This document shows, one piece after another, positions 54,172 through 63,173 of a stretch of 64,000 nt of DNA (position 1 is the stretch's first letter; the number at the start of each line of letters is the position of its first letter). A program made the translations under genes and the position numbers. The stretch covers positions 124,001-188,000 of the forward strand of contig NZ_BOOF01000009.1 in assembly GCF_016863095.1 (NCBI RefSeq), written 5' to 3'. The stretch comes from Microbispora siamensis (GTDB taxonomy: Bacteria > Actinomycetota > Actinomycetes > Streptosporangiales > Streptosporangiaceae). Below the pieces are notes generated by a model. That model made no database searches, was not told where the DNA came from, and was given only the letters and a program-made list of their open reading frames with translations.

Positions 54172-54786
54172 ATGGCCGAGCTGCGTTCCTTCATCTTCAT
54201 CGACCAACTGCAGCCGCAGACCATGTGCTACCTCGGCACCTGGATGCGCGGCGCGCTGCCCCGGCTGAACCAGGCCGCGCAGATCATCGAGATCGCCCCA
54301 GGGCTCGACATCGAGCCGCTGACCGACGTTGCGCTCAAGCACGCCGACGTGAAGGCCGGCGTGCTGGTGGTCGAGCGGCAGTTCGGCTACCTGGAGTTCC
54401 ACGGACAGATCGGGGAGGTGCGGGCGGCGGCCGACGCCGTGCTCGACGCGCTCGGCGCGAGCGCCGCCGACGCCGTGGCGCCCCGCATCCTGGCCTCCGA
54501 GATCGTCTCCAGCCTGGACGGGCAGCACGCCTTCCTCATCAACCGCAACCGCGTGGGCTCGCTGGCCCTGCCGGGCGAGTCGCTGTTCGTCCTGGAGTGC
54601 CAGCCCGCGTCGTACGCGATCCTCGCGGTGAACGAGGCCGAGAAGGCCGCGGAGATCAAGGTCGTGGACTACCGCATGATGGGCGCGACGGGCCGGGTGT
54701 ACCTGTCCGGCCGCGAGTCCGACGTCCGCCAGGCCGCCGACGCCGCCCGCCAGGTGCTGGGCGACAGGGCGGGAGCCGTGCGATGA
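54172..54786 (+). CDS. BMC-T shell protein (tandem BMC domain), copy 1
   Basis: A 204-aa protein with two BMC domains. It opens AELRSFIFIDQLQPQTMCYLGTWMRGALPRLNQAAQIIEIAPGLDIEPLTDVAL, then VLVVERQFGYLEFHGQIGEV between domains and VNEAEKAAEIKVVDYRMMGATGRVYLSG in the second. Trimers of these form pseudohexameric tiles of the shell. It starts one base after the dehydrogenase stop; its own stop overlaps the next ATG. It is clearly homologous to the protein at 55914. Confidence 0.9.
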   Translation: MAELRSFIFIDQLQPQTMCYLGTWMRGALPRLNQAAQIIEIAPGLDIEPLTDVALKHADVKAGVLVVERQFGYLEFHGQIGEVRAAADAVLDALGASAADAVAPRILASEIVSSLDGQHAFLINRNRVGSLALPGESLFVLECQPASYAILAVNEAEKAAEIKVVDYRMMGATGRVYLSGRESDVRQAADAARQVLGDRAGAVR

Positions 54787-55376
54787 CCGCGCTCCCGGCC
54801 GACGAGCTGCGACTGCTGGTCCGCGAGGTGCTGCGCGACCTCCTCCCCGCGATCTCCGCCGCGACCGGGCCGACCGGGTTCGGAGCAGCCACGCCGGGGA
54901 CACCCGGTGACGCGTCCGCGACCGGCGGGCGGACCGGGCACGTGTCCATGGCCACCGCGCCGGCCGGACACGTGCCCGGTGCAACCGCGGAGACGCCCGG
55001 CGCGGCGCCCGCGGCCGAACCTGTCGTGATCGGCGGCGACGACGACCTCAACGCGTTCGCGCTGCGGGTCCTCGACCTCGCGGCGGACCCGGCCCGCGCC
55101 GCCGCCCTGCGGTCGGGACGGCTGCGGTTCCGCCTGGCCGCCCCCGCGCCTGCCGCCCCGCCCGCTCAGCCCGCCCAGGCCGCCCAGGGGGCCGTACGGC
55201 AGGAGACCGTACGCCAGGAGGTCGTGCGGCACGAGAAGGGGGCCGTCACCGAGCGGCACGTGGCGGCGGCCGCCGCCGCGGGCGCCCGGCTGGTCCTCGG
55301 CCGCCGCGCGGTGCTCACGCCGCTCGCCAGGGAACGGGCCCGGGCCTGCGGGCTCGCCGTGGAGAGGGAGGACTGA
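54783..55376 (+). CDS. BMC-associated linker protein with encapsulation-like N-terminal helix
   Basis: A 197-aa protein with three parts. Residues 5-24 (PADELRLLVREVLRDLLPAI) are an amphipathic helix like encapsulation peptides. Residues 25-80 are Gly/Ala/Thr/Pro-rich, low complexity. From about 80 come a helical DDDLNAFALRVLDLAADPARAAALRSGRLRF, another Ala/Pro linker with repeated QEVVRH-like units, and the tail AVTERHVAAAAAAGARLVLGRRAVLTPLARERARACGLAVE. The last segment resembles a recurrent C-terminal motif of BMC-associated proteins. No known enzyme motif. It may tether cargo to the shell. Overlaps both neighbours. Confidence 0.7.
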   Translation: MTALPADELRLLVREVLRDLLPAISAATGPTGFGAATPGTPGDASATGGRTGHVSMATAPAGHVPGATAETPGAAPAAEPVVIGGDDDLNAFALRVLDLAADPARAAALRSGRLRFRLAAPAPAAPPAQPAQAAQGAVRQETVRQEVVRHEKGAVTERHVAAAAAAGARLVLGRRAVLTPLARERARACGLAVERED

Positions 55377-55621
55377 TGCTGCGCGGCACCGTCACGTCGA
55401 GCGTGTGGTCCACCAAACGGGTCGAGGGCATCCCGGCCGGCGCGTTCCTCGAAGTCGAACTCGACGGGGGAGCCCGGCTGATCGCCTTCGACGTGCTCGG
55501 CAGCGGAATCGGCGAGCGGGTCCTGATCGTGCAGGGCTCGGTGGCCGCCTCCTGGTTCCCCGCCCAGAAGTCCCCGCCGATCGACGCACTGATCATCGGC
55601 TCCATCGACGAAACCGTCTAA
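55376..55621 (+). CDS. BMC-P pentamer vertex protein (EutN/CcmL family)
   Basis: An 81-aa EutN/CcmL protein: MLRGTVTSSVWSTKRVEGIPAGAFLEVEL at the start, LIAFDVLGSGIGERVLIVQGSVAAS in the middle and PIDALIIGSIDE at the end. Pentamers cap the vertices of the shell. The ATG overlaps the previous stop by one base. The ORF is about ten residues shorter than typical EutN but complete in fold. Confidence 0.92.
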   Translation: MLRGTVTSSVWSTKRVEGIPAGAFLEVELDGGARLIAFDVLGSGIGERVLIVQGSVAASWFPAQKSPPIDALIIGSIDETV

Positions 55622-55636
55622 CCGAAGGAGAGGCAC

Positions 55637-55913
<277 letters not shown>

Positions 55914-55921
<8 letters not shown>

Positions 55922-56618
55922 CGCCCCCCCTGCCCCCCGTTCCCGTGCGCGTGCCGCCGCCAAGGCGGCGGCCCCCGCGGAGCGGCGTACGGCGGAGCTG
56001 CGGGTCTACCTCCTGGTGGAGAACCTGCGGCGGCAGTTCACCGCGGCGATGGCCGCGCCCACCCGGGCCCGGGGCTACCCGCCGTACGAGGGGCAGCACG
56101 CGCTGATCGTGGAGGTCGCCCCCGGCCTCGCGATCGAGCGGGTCATCGACCTCGCCCTGCGCGCCGTGCCGTCCGTCGAGCCCGGCATCCTGTTCGTCGA
56201 GCGGCAGTTCGGCGTGCTGGAGGTGCACGGGTCCTCTCTTGAGGAGGTACGGCGGGCCGGGCAGGCGATCCTCGACGGCATCGGCGCCTCGGCGGGCGAC
56301 CAGTTGCGGCCCCGGATCCTCTACACCGACGTCATCGAGGACATCACGGACCAGCACGCGGTGCTCATCAACCGCAACCGGCAGGCCTCGATGGTCCTGC
56401 CGGGGGAGACGCTGCTGGTCTGCGAGATGACCCCGGCGTTGTTCGCCACCGTGGCGGCCAACGAGGCCGAGGCGGCGGCGCCGGACATCACGCTGGTGGA
56501 CGTGCAGATGATCGGGTCGGCCGGGCGGCTCTACATCAGCGGCCGCTCCTCCTCCGTGCGTACGGCAAGGGACGCCATCGTCCGCGTCCTCGAATCCGTC
56601 GAGGGCCGCGACCACTAG
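55914..56618 (+). CDS. BMC-T shell protein, copy 2
   Basis: A 234-aa tandem-BMC protein with a basic, Ala-rich N-terminal tail of about 25 residues absent from copy 1. The core shows [70 protein letters not shown] and [31 protein letters not shown]. Strings shared with copy 1 include VERQFG, INRNR and RLYISG/RVYLSG. GTG 55914 lies inside the end of the BMC-H gene. The tail may face the lumen and bind cargo. Confidence 0.88.
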
Positions 56619-56679
56619 GAATCCGGGGGCGCGGGGGAAGATCTGACGGACACTTCCACAGGATCCTTTAGGAGAACGC

Positions 56680-57681
56680 ATGCAGGTCCACGACCTGTCC
56701 GGCGGCGACGACGTCCTCGCCCGCATCGAGGGGGTCGCCCGCCGCGCCCTTCGACACTACGACGTTTCCCCTGACGCCTCCGTAACGCTGCTCAACGTCT
56801 CGGAGAACGCGACCTTCACGGTCGGCGACGGCGGGCGCCAGGCGATCCTGCGGGTCCACCGGCTCGGTTACCACTCGCTGGAGGCCATCGCCAGCGAGCT
56901 CGCCTGGCTGGACGCGCTGCGCGACGAGGCCGGGATCGTCACGCCGCGCGTGCTGCCCGCCCGCGACGGGTCGCGCGTCGTCACCATGCGGGAACCGGGC
57001 TCCGAGCCCCGCCACTGCGTGATGTTCGAGTTCCTTCCGGGCGCCGAGCCGGCCGAGGACCGGCTGGTGGAGGAGTTCGAACGGCTGGGCGCGCTGACCG
57101 CCCGCATGCACCGCCACGCCCGCGCATGGGCGAGGCCGGCGTCCTTCACCCGGTTCCACTGGGACCTGGACGCCGCCTTCGGCCCGCAGGCGCGCTGGGG
57201 CAGGTGGCAGGACGGCGTCGGCGTGGACCGGGAGGCGCACGTCGTGCTCGCCCGGCTGGAGGCCGAGCTGCGCCGCAGGCTGGAGCGGTTCGGCAAGGGC
57301 CCCGACCGGTACGGGCTCATCCACGCCGACCTGCGCCTGGCCAACCTGCTCGTGGACGGCCAGGCGGGGACCAGCGTCATCGACTTCGACGACTGCGGCC
57401 TCGGCTGGTACCTCTACGACCTCGGCGCCGCCGTCAGCTTCATCGAGCACCGGCCCGAGGTGCCGCACATGGCGGAGTCGTGGGTGCGCGGCTACCGGTC
57501 CGTGCTCGACCTCCCGAAGGAGGACGAGGCCGAGATCTGGACGTTCATCATGTTCCGCCGCCTCCTCCTCGTGGCGTGGATCGGCTCCCATTCGGCCGCC
57601 GACGTCGCCCAGGAACTCGGCGCCGGCTACACCCAGGGCAGCTGCGAGCTGGCCGAGCGCTATCTCAGTGGATCACTCTAA
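56680..57681 (+). CDS. APH-fold kinase (1-amino-2-propanol kinase-like)
   Basis: A 333-aa aminoglycoside-phosphotransferase-fold kinase. Motifs are IHADLRLANLLVD (His 215, catalytic Asp 217, Asn) and SVIDFDDCG (metal Asp near 235). In the mycobacterial aminoacetone compartment the kinase at this place phosphorylates (S)-1-amino-2-propanol, making the substrate of the PLP lyase. That assignment here is from synteny. AGGAGAACGC precedes ATG 56680. Confidence 0.85.
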   Translation: MQVHDLSGGDDVLARIEGVARRALRHYDVSPDASVTLLNVSENATFTVGDGGRQAILRVHRLGYHSLEAIASELAWLDALRDEAGIVTPRVLPARDGSRVVTMREPGSEPRHCVMFEFLPGAEPAEDRLVEEFERLGALTARMHRHARAWARPASFTRFHWDLDAAFGPQARWGRWQDGVGVDREAHVVLARLEAELRRRLERFGKGPDRYGLIHADLRLANLLVDGQAGTSVIDFDDCGLGWYLYDLGAAVSFIEHRPEVPHMAESWVRGYRSVLDLPKEDEAEIWTFIMFRRLLLVAWIGSHSAADVAQELGAGYTQGSCELAERYLSGSL

Positions 57682-57690
57682 GGAGTCCAT

Positions 57691-58455
57691 GTGTTCACCC
57701 CAGTGGCCGGGCGGTCGGTCGTCGTGACCGGCGGCAGCAAGGGCATCGGCAAGGGCATCGCGCGGGTCTTCGCCCGCGCCGGTGCGAACGTCCTCATCGC
57801 GGGCCGGGACGAGGAGGCGCTGAAGGCCGCGGCCGCCGAGATCGGCGCGTCGTACGTGGTCGCGGACGTGTCCAGGGCCGCGGACTGCGAGCGCATCGCC
57901 GAGACGGCGGCCGAGCGGCACGGCGGTGTCGACGTGCTGTGCGCCAACGCCGGCATCTTCCCCGACAAGAAGCTCGCCGAGATGACCGAGGCCGACATCG
58001 ACGAGGTCTTCGGCGTCAACCTCAAGGGCGCCATGCTCTGCGTCCGCGCCTGCCTGCCCGCGCTGGAGGCGTCCGGCCACGGGCGGATCATCCTCACCTC
58101 CTCCATCACCGGTCCTTTCACCGGCCTGCCGGGCTGGTCGCACTACGGCGCCAGCAAGGCGGGGCAGCTCGGGTTCATGCGCACCGCCGCGATCGAGCTG
58201 GCGCCGAAGGGCGTCACGGTCAACGCCGTCCTGCCCGGCAACATCCTGACCGAGGGACTGGCCGACCTGGGGGACGACTACCTGCGCGGGATGGAGGCCG
58301 CGATCCCGATGCGCCGGCTCGGCTCGGTCGAGGACATCGGCAACGCCTGCCTGTTCCTCGCCACCGACGAGGCGGCGTTCATCACCGGGCACTCGCTCGT
58401 CGTGGACGGCGGTCAGGTCCTGCCCGAATCGCAGGATGCGATGAGTGGGTTGTGA
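57691..58455 (+). CDS. SDR oxidoreductase (amino-alcohol dehydrogenase-like)
   Basis: A 254-aa classical [11 protein letters not shown] (13-20), [22 protein letters not shown], catalytic Tyr 152 and Lys 156 in SHYGASKAG, and [14 protein letters not shown]. Every catalytic residue is present. In the aminoacetone type of locus the SDR interconverts aminoacetone and 1-amino-2-propanol. It starts nine bases after the kinase stop with an AAGGAG site ahead of GTG 57691. Confidence 0.9.
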   Translation: MFTPVAGRSVVVTGGSKGIGKGIARVFARAGANVLIAGRDEEALKAAAAEIGASYVVADVSRAADCERIAETAAERHGGVDVLCANAGIFPDKKLAEMTEADIDEVFGVNLKGAMLCVRACLPALEASGHGRIILTSSITGPFTGLPGWSHYGASKAGQLGFMRTAAIELAPKGVTVNAVLPGNILTEGLADLGDDYLRGMEAAIPMRRLGSVEDIGNACLFLATDEAAFITGHSLVVDGGQVLPESQDAMSGL

Positions 58456-58516
58456 TCTAATCGGGCCACCCATGCTCTGTCATGGTTCGTCCCTGTGAGA
58501 CGGAAAGGGTGAGCAG

Positions 58517-59311
58517 GTGTCCCGCGACCTGGATGGCGAGAGCGCGGTCGAGGCGGTGCGGCGGGAGGTCCTTCGGCTCATCACGAGCGGCGAGCTCCGG
58601 CCGGGCCAGCGGCTCGGCTCGGAGCGCGAGCTGTCCACCCGCATGGGCGTCAGCCGTACGACGCTGCGCCAGGCGCTCGGGCTGCTGGAGCAGGCGGGCG
58701 CGGTGCGCCGGGTGCCCGGCAGGGGCGGCGGGACGTTCGTCAGCGGCGGCAAGGTGGAGCGCGACCTGTCGAGCGTGGTCGGCGTGCCGGCGCTGCTGCG
58801 CGAGCAGGGCTTCACCGCGGGGTCGCGGGTGGTCAGGGCCACGATCGCGGGCGCGGACGAAGCGACCGCCGCGGCCCTGGGCATGCAGCCGGGCGACCTG
58901 GTGACCGAGATCGTCCGCATCAGGTTCGCCGATGGGGTGCCGCTCTCGCTGGAGCAGGCCCGGTTCCCCGCGCTGCGCTTCCCGGGACTGCTGGAGCAGC
59001 CTCTCGGCGGGTCGGTATACGAGCTGCTCGCCGAGCGGTACGGCGTGCGCCCTGCCGACGCGCTCGAACGCATCGAGGCGGTGGCGGCGGGGGAGGAGGA
59101 GGCGGCGGTGCTCGGCGTGGAGCCCGGCGTGCCGGTCCTGGCCATCACCCGCACGACCTCCGACGAGCAGGGCCGGGCCTTCGAGTTCTCCCAGGACGTC
59201 TTCCGGGGTGACCGCACCCGTGTCCTCGTCCACGTGAGCGGCGCGACCGGCGCCACGCACTCCGCCCGCGAGCAGGGCCGGCTCGTGCGCTTCCCGGAGG
59301 TGACGGGGTGA
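58517..59311 (+). CDS. GntR-family regulator, HutC/UTRA type
   Basis: A 264-aa regulator: winged helix at 8-75 (AVRREVLRLITSGELRPGQRLGSERELSTRMGVSRTTLRQALGLLEQAGAVRRVPGRGGGTFV) and UTRA sensor domain after residue 90 (TRIVRIRFADGVPLSLEQARFP-like strings, VPVLAITRTTSDEQGRAFEFSQDVFRGDRTRVLVHV). It is the only regulator in the BMC locus and the natural candidate for the divergent control region, though the TGTGACNNGTCACA box is not the usual HutC-type site. Confidence 0.9.
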   Translation: MSRDLDGESAVEAVRREVLRLITSGELRPGQRLGSERELSTRMGVSRTTLRQALGLLEQAGAVRRVPGRGGGTFVSGGKVERDLSSVVGVPALLREQGFTAGSRVVRATIAGADEATAAALGMQPGDLVTEIVRIRFADGVPLSLEQARFPALRFPGLLEQPLGGSVYELLAERYGVRPADALERIEAVAAGEEEAAVLGVEPGVPVLAITRTTSDEQGRAFEFSQDVFRGDRTRVLVHVSGATGATHSAREQGRLVRFPEVTG

Positions 59312-60318
59312 CGGCGCACGCGGCTCCCTGGGCGGTGCGGGTGGCGAGCGCGCCCGTCAACTTCGGCGTCTACCGGCCCGACGGGGCGCCGCTGGGGCCG
59401 CAGGAGTTGCTCGCGACGATGCGCGAGGCAGGGTACGACGGCACAGACTCCGGGCCGATCGGCTACCTGGGCACCGCGCGGACCCTGCCCGGGCGGCTCG
59501 CGGCGCACGGTCTCGGGCTCGCCGGCGGCTGGGTGGACCTCCGCTACGACGACCCGGACGGCTTCCGCGCGGACCTGGCCGCGCTGGACGCCGCTCTCGA
59601 CGTGTTCACCGCCGCCCGCGACGCCGCGCTCGGCGCCGCGTCCGGCGGCTCGGAGGCCGGAGGAGACGCACGGGTGGCCGGGGCGGCCGATTCGCGTTTC
59701 GCGCCGCGGCCGACGCTCGCCTGCCCGGACCGGCCCGAGCGGTTCGCCCGCCCCGGCATGCCCGCCGACCCCCGGCTCTCCCTGCCCGACGGCGACTGGC
59801 CGGCGTACGCCGGGCGGATCGGTGAGGCGGCGGCCCGCTGCCGCGACCGCGGCCTGGAACCCGTCTTCCACCACCATCTGGGCACCGACGTGGAGACGCC
59901 GGAGGAGGTCGAGCGGCTGCTCGACCTGACCGACGTCTCGCTGTGCCTGGACACCGGGCACCTGTGGCTGGCCGGGGGCAACCCGGTGGCGGCGATCCGC
60001 GACTGGTCCTCGCGCATCCGCCAGGTGCACGTCAAGGACGCCTCCCGGGACGTCCTCGCCCGGATCCGCGCGAGCGGCGGCGACCTGTGGGACCTGGTCG
60101 CGGCGGGCGGCTTCCCGCCGCTCGGGCAGGGCGACCTGGACCTGCCCGCCGTGCTGGCCGAGCTGCGGCGGTCGGGCTACGAAGGCTGGATCGTGATCGA
60201 GCAGGACGTCCCGGCCTTCCGCGCCTCGGACGCCGAGGCTCTGGCGCGGGCCGTCGCCGACCAGCGGGCCAACCGCACCGCCTTCGGCGAGGCACTCCGC
60301 GCCGCCGGCTTCGCCTGA
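59308..60318 (+). CDS. Sugar phosphate isomerase/epimerase-like TIM-barrel protein
   Basis: A 336-aa AP-endonuclease-2-type TIM barrel like IolE: VNFGVYRPDGAPLGPQELLATMREAGYDGTDSGPIGYLG, FHHHLGTDVETPEEVERLLDLTDVSLCLDTGHLWLAGGN, RIRQVHVKDAS and YEGWIVIEQD. Metal ligands (Glu/Asp/His/Glu) appear to be retained. A stretch of low conservation (115-155) is an Ala/Gly-rich insertion. Its GTG overlaps the GntR stop. The same gene type closes the mycobacterial aminopropanol loci; its role there is unclear. Confidence 0.82.
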   Translation: MTAHAAPWAVRVASAPVNFGVYRPDGAPLGPQELLATMREAGYDGTDSGPIGYLGTARTLPGRLAAHGLGLAGGWVDLRYDDPDGFRADLAALDAALDVFTAARDAALGAASGGSEAGGDARVAGAADSRFAPRPTLACPDRPERFARPGMPADPRLSLPDGDWPAYAGRIGEAAARCRDRGLEPVFHHHLGTDVETPEEVERLLDLTDVSLCLDTGHLWLAGGNPVAAIRDWSSRIRQVHVKDASRDVLARIRASGGDLWDLVAAGGFPPLGQGDLDLPAVLAELRRSGYEGWIVIEQDVPAFRASDAEALARAVADQRANRTAFGEALRAAGFA

Positions 60319-60410
60319 TCCACCCGTCAGCCGCCGGTCGCGGCTTGTTTGTCGTCCGTCACTGCTATGAATGGCGCCATCTTCTGATCTTCACGGAAAC
60401 GAGTCGTTCG

Positions 60411-60803
60411 ATGGCGTCAGTGATGTTTCGCGATGAGACCGCGACAGGCCGCGCTCTGGCCGAGTTCTCCCTTCCGGACCTGCCCGGCCGGATCACGGCC
60501 CGTGAGCTGGTGCGTCTGCGCGTCCGCGAGGAGGTGGCCCGGCACAACGCGTCTCCCGCGCCGTACTTCCGCAGTCTGATCACGCCGACGGACGCCGAGG
60601 CGGAGCTGAACGGCTACCGCATGCGCACCACCCGAACGCTCGACTGGGAGAGGCAGGCCGACGCCGCCGAGGCCGCCTTCGCCCGGAACGGCTTCCTGCT
60701 GCTGGTCGGCGACCGCCAGATCGAGGACCTCGACACGGAGATCGACCTGACGGCCGATCCGGTGGTGTCGTTCGTCAAGCTCGTCCCCCTGGCCGGAGGC
60801 TGA
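60411..60803 (+). CDS. Small conserved protein upstream of DUF4132 gene
   Basis: A 130-aa protein (MASVMFRDETATGRALAEFSLPDLPGRITARELVRLRVREEVARHN, ending in FLLLVGDRQIEDLDTEIDLTADPVVSFVKLVPLAGG). I do not recognise a domain, though its C-terminus has the look of a beta-rich fold. Two bases separate it from the DUF4132 gene, so it is its operon partner. Confidence 0.65.
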   Translation: MASVMFRDETATGRALAEFSLPDLPGRITARELVRLRVREEVARHNASPAPYFRSLITPTDAEAELNGYRMRTTRTLDWERQADAAEAAFARNGFLLLVGDRQIEDLDTEIDLTADPVVSFVKLVPLAGG

Positions 60804-60805
60804 CG

Positions 60806-63172
60806 TTGGACGCCGGTCCCCGACTCGACGATCAGCAGGCAGGTCCGGTCATGAACCTCCACGGCACACCCCTGTCCCCGCGGGCGCGGTATCTGCACGA
60901 CCTGATGACGGGAGCCGCGAGGCTTGCCCAGCGGGCGCGGCTCCTGGAGGACCTGATGGCGGGCGTCACCACGCGGGCCGCGCAGGGGCTCGACGCCTCG
61001 CAGCTCAGCGCGTACGAGCTGGGAGCGCTGCTCCCCGCGGTGTATCGCGTCGACATGGAGAACGCCGATGCCGTTCTGGTGCGGTGGGAGGTCGAAAAGG
61101 AGGTGAGGGAGCGTCAGCCGCTGTTCACGCCGGAGGCGTGCGCCGCCCTGTTCGACGCCATGACCGGGCGACGGGCGGACATCCGGCTCGGGGTGGGCGC
61201 GCTGCTCCGGTGTCCCGCGGGCGCGCCGCTCGACCGGCTGGCCGATCCGGCCCGCGCCGTGGTGGAGCGCCTGCTCCAGGAGGATCGGCTCAGTGAGCCC
61301 TTCTCGCTGCTGGCGGCCGCCGGGCTCGCCGGGCTGGACGCCGAGGTGGCCGAGCGGCTCACCGCCGGCCGCGGGCCGCTGGCCGTGGCCGAGGTGGAGC
61401 TGCTGCTCGGCTGGGACGCGGCACAGCGGGCGCTGTTCGCCGAGTTCGTGGAGGAGATCTCCCCGGGCCCGCTCTACAGGGACGTCCCGCCGCCGCTCCC
61501 CGACGCCCGGGAGCGGCTGAGCGCATTTCCCGGCTACGTGGCCTTCGTCCGCAGCACCGTGGAGGCGGCCGCGGCCCGCGTCGCCGCGATCCACGCCGGG
61601 GAGCTGCCCTATCGGGCGGAGAAGGCGTTCGGCGTGGGGGAGAAGGGGACCATCGGCCGCGCCGTGCGGATCGCGCTCCTCCGGGACGAGCCCTGGCTGC
61701 CCGGGCCGCTGGAACGGCTGGTGCGCGGCGTCGCGGTGGCGCCCACCAAGGCCAAGACCCTGCCCTCACAGGGAGTGCTGTTCGAGATCGCCCGCGCGGC
61801 CGAGGACCACCCGACCCCCGAGGCCGTCTCGGCCCTGCGCGCCGCCAGGGAGGTGACCCGGCACGCGGGGGTGCCCAAGCAGCTCGACCGCATGCTCAAG
61901 CGCATCGAACCCGCGCTGGCCGACCGGGTGGAGGTCGCCTTCCGGCTGCCGGACGGGCGCGTACGGCAGGCGCTGGGCGAGCACACCGCGGTCATCTCCA
62001 TCGAGGGCGAGGTCGAGCTGTCGTGGTGGCACGGGGACAGGAAGCTCAAGACGGTCCCCGCCGCGGTGAAACGGGAGCACCCCGAGGAGGTCAAGCGGCT
62101 GCGCGAGCTGGCCAAGCAGGCCCGGCGGCAGCAGGCGACCCTGGTCAGGGCGCTGGAGGCCGGGTACGCCCACCAGGTCGCGCCGCCCTACCGGCAGTTG
62201 GAGGGACACCCGGTCGCGGACCGGTTGATCTGGGACTTCGAGGTGTCGCCCGGGGTGTGGCGCAGCGAGCTCGGGCTGACCGTGCCGGACGTCCCCGTGC
62301 GGCTGTGGCACCCCGCCCGCGCCACGCCCGACGAGGTGCGGGCCTGGCGCGAGATCGTGCAGGACAAGGAGCTGCGCCAGCCGTTCAAGCAGGCGTTCCG
62401 TGAGGTGTACCTGCTGACGCCCGCCGAGGAGGCGACCGGGACCTATTCCAACCGGTTCGCCGGGCATGTGGTCGGCTACCACAAGCTGTACGCGCTGTTC
62501 AAGCAGCGTGGGTGGCAGGCCGGCTATCTCGGGCCGTGGGACGGCGGCGGCGACGGGGAGGCCAGGCGGGTGCTGGGCGGAGGGGGCTGGTGGGCGACGT
62601 TCCTCCACGACTACCTCTGGCACGAGGACGGATACGCCACCACCGGCGAGGTCCGCTTCCATCGGATGGCCGAGGACGGCTGGCGTGAGGCGCGGCTCGC
62701 CGAGGTGCCGCCGCTGGTGTTCAGCGAGGCGATGCGCGATGTGGACCTGTTCGTCGCGGTCGCGTCGATCGGCGCCGATCCGGAGTGGCTCGACCGGGGA
62801 GTGGACGGGCTGCGGGACTACTGGCAGTCCTACGGCTTCGGAGATCTGTCCGAGAACGCCCGGGTGCGCCGTGACGCGCTCGCCCGGTTGCTGCCGCGGC
62901 TGGCGATCGCCGATCGGTGCGCGCTGACGGATCGTTTCCTGGTGGTGCGGGGTGAGCTGCGTACGTACAGGATCCACCTCGGGTCGGGAAACATTCTGAT
63001 GGAGCCCAACGACGCCTATCTGTGCATCGTCCCACGCGGGTCCGGCAACCGGGTCTTCCTGCCGTTCGAGGAGGACGGCGGCATGCTGTCGGTCATCGTG
63101 TCCAAGGCCTTCCTGCTCGCCGCCGACACCCGGATCACCGACCCCACGATCGTCCGTCAGATCCGTCCGTGA
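60806..63172 (+). CDS. DUF4132 domain protein (TTG start)
   Basis: A 788-aa cytoplasmic protein. N-terminal 350 residues are helical and variable (LFTPEACAALFDAMTGRRADIRLG, ALRAAREVTRHAGVPKQLDRMLKRIEPALADRVEVAFRL). The later half is the conserved block: VRLWHPARATPDEVRAWREIVQDKELRQPFKQAFREVYLLTPAEEATGTYSNRFAGHVVGYHKLYALFKQRGWQ, FHRM and LYCIVPRGSG-type ends. The TTG at 60806 follows GGAGG by six bases; ATG 60851 is the alternative. Members relate to MolR-type proteins of unknown function. Confidence 0.78.
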   Translation: MDAGPRLDDQQAGPVMNLHGTPLSPRARYLHDLMTGAARLAQRARLLEDLMAGVTTRAAQGLDASQLSAYELGALLPAVYRVDMENADAVLVRWEVEKEVRERQPLFTPEACAALFDAMTGRRADIRLGVGALLRCPAGAPLDRLADPARAVVERLLQEDRLSEPFSLLAAAGLAGLDAEVAERLTAGRGPLAVAEVELLLGWDAAQRALFAEFVEEISPGPLYRDVPPPLPDARERLSAFPGYVAFVRSTVEAAAARVAAIHAGELPYRAEKAFGVGEKGTIGRAVRIALLRDEPWLPGPLERLVRGVAVAPTKAKTLPSQGVLFEIARAAEDHPTPEAVSALRAAREVTRHAGVPKQLDRMLKRIEPALADRVEVAFRLPDGRVRQALGEHTAVISIEGEVELSWWHGDRKLKTVPAAVKREHPEEVKRLRELAKQARRQQATLVRALEAGYAHQVAPPYRQLEGHPVADRLIWDFEVSPGVWRSELGLTVPDVPVRLWHPARATPDEVRAWREIVQDKELRQPFKQAFREVYLLTPAEEATGTYSNRFAGHVVGYHKLYALFKQRGWQAGYLGPWDGGGDGEARRVLGGGGWWATFLHDYLWHEDGYATTGEVRFHRMAEDGWREARLAEVPPLVFSEAMRDVDLFVAVASIGADPEWLDRGVDGLRDYWQSYGFGDLSENARVRRDALARLLPRLAIADRCALTDRFLVVRGELRTYRIHLGSGNILMEPNDAYLCIVPRGSGNRVFLPFEEDGGMLSVIVSKAFLLAADTRITDPTIVRQIRP

Positions 63173-63173
63173 C

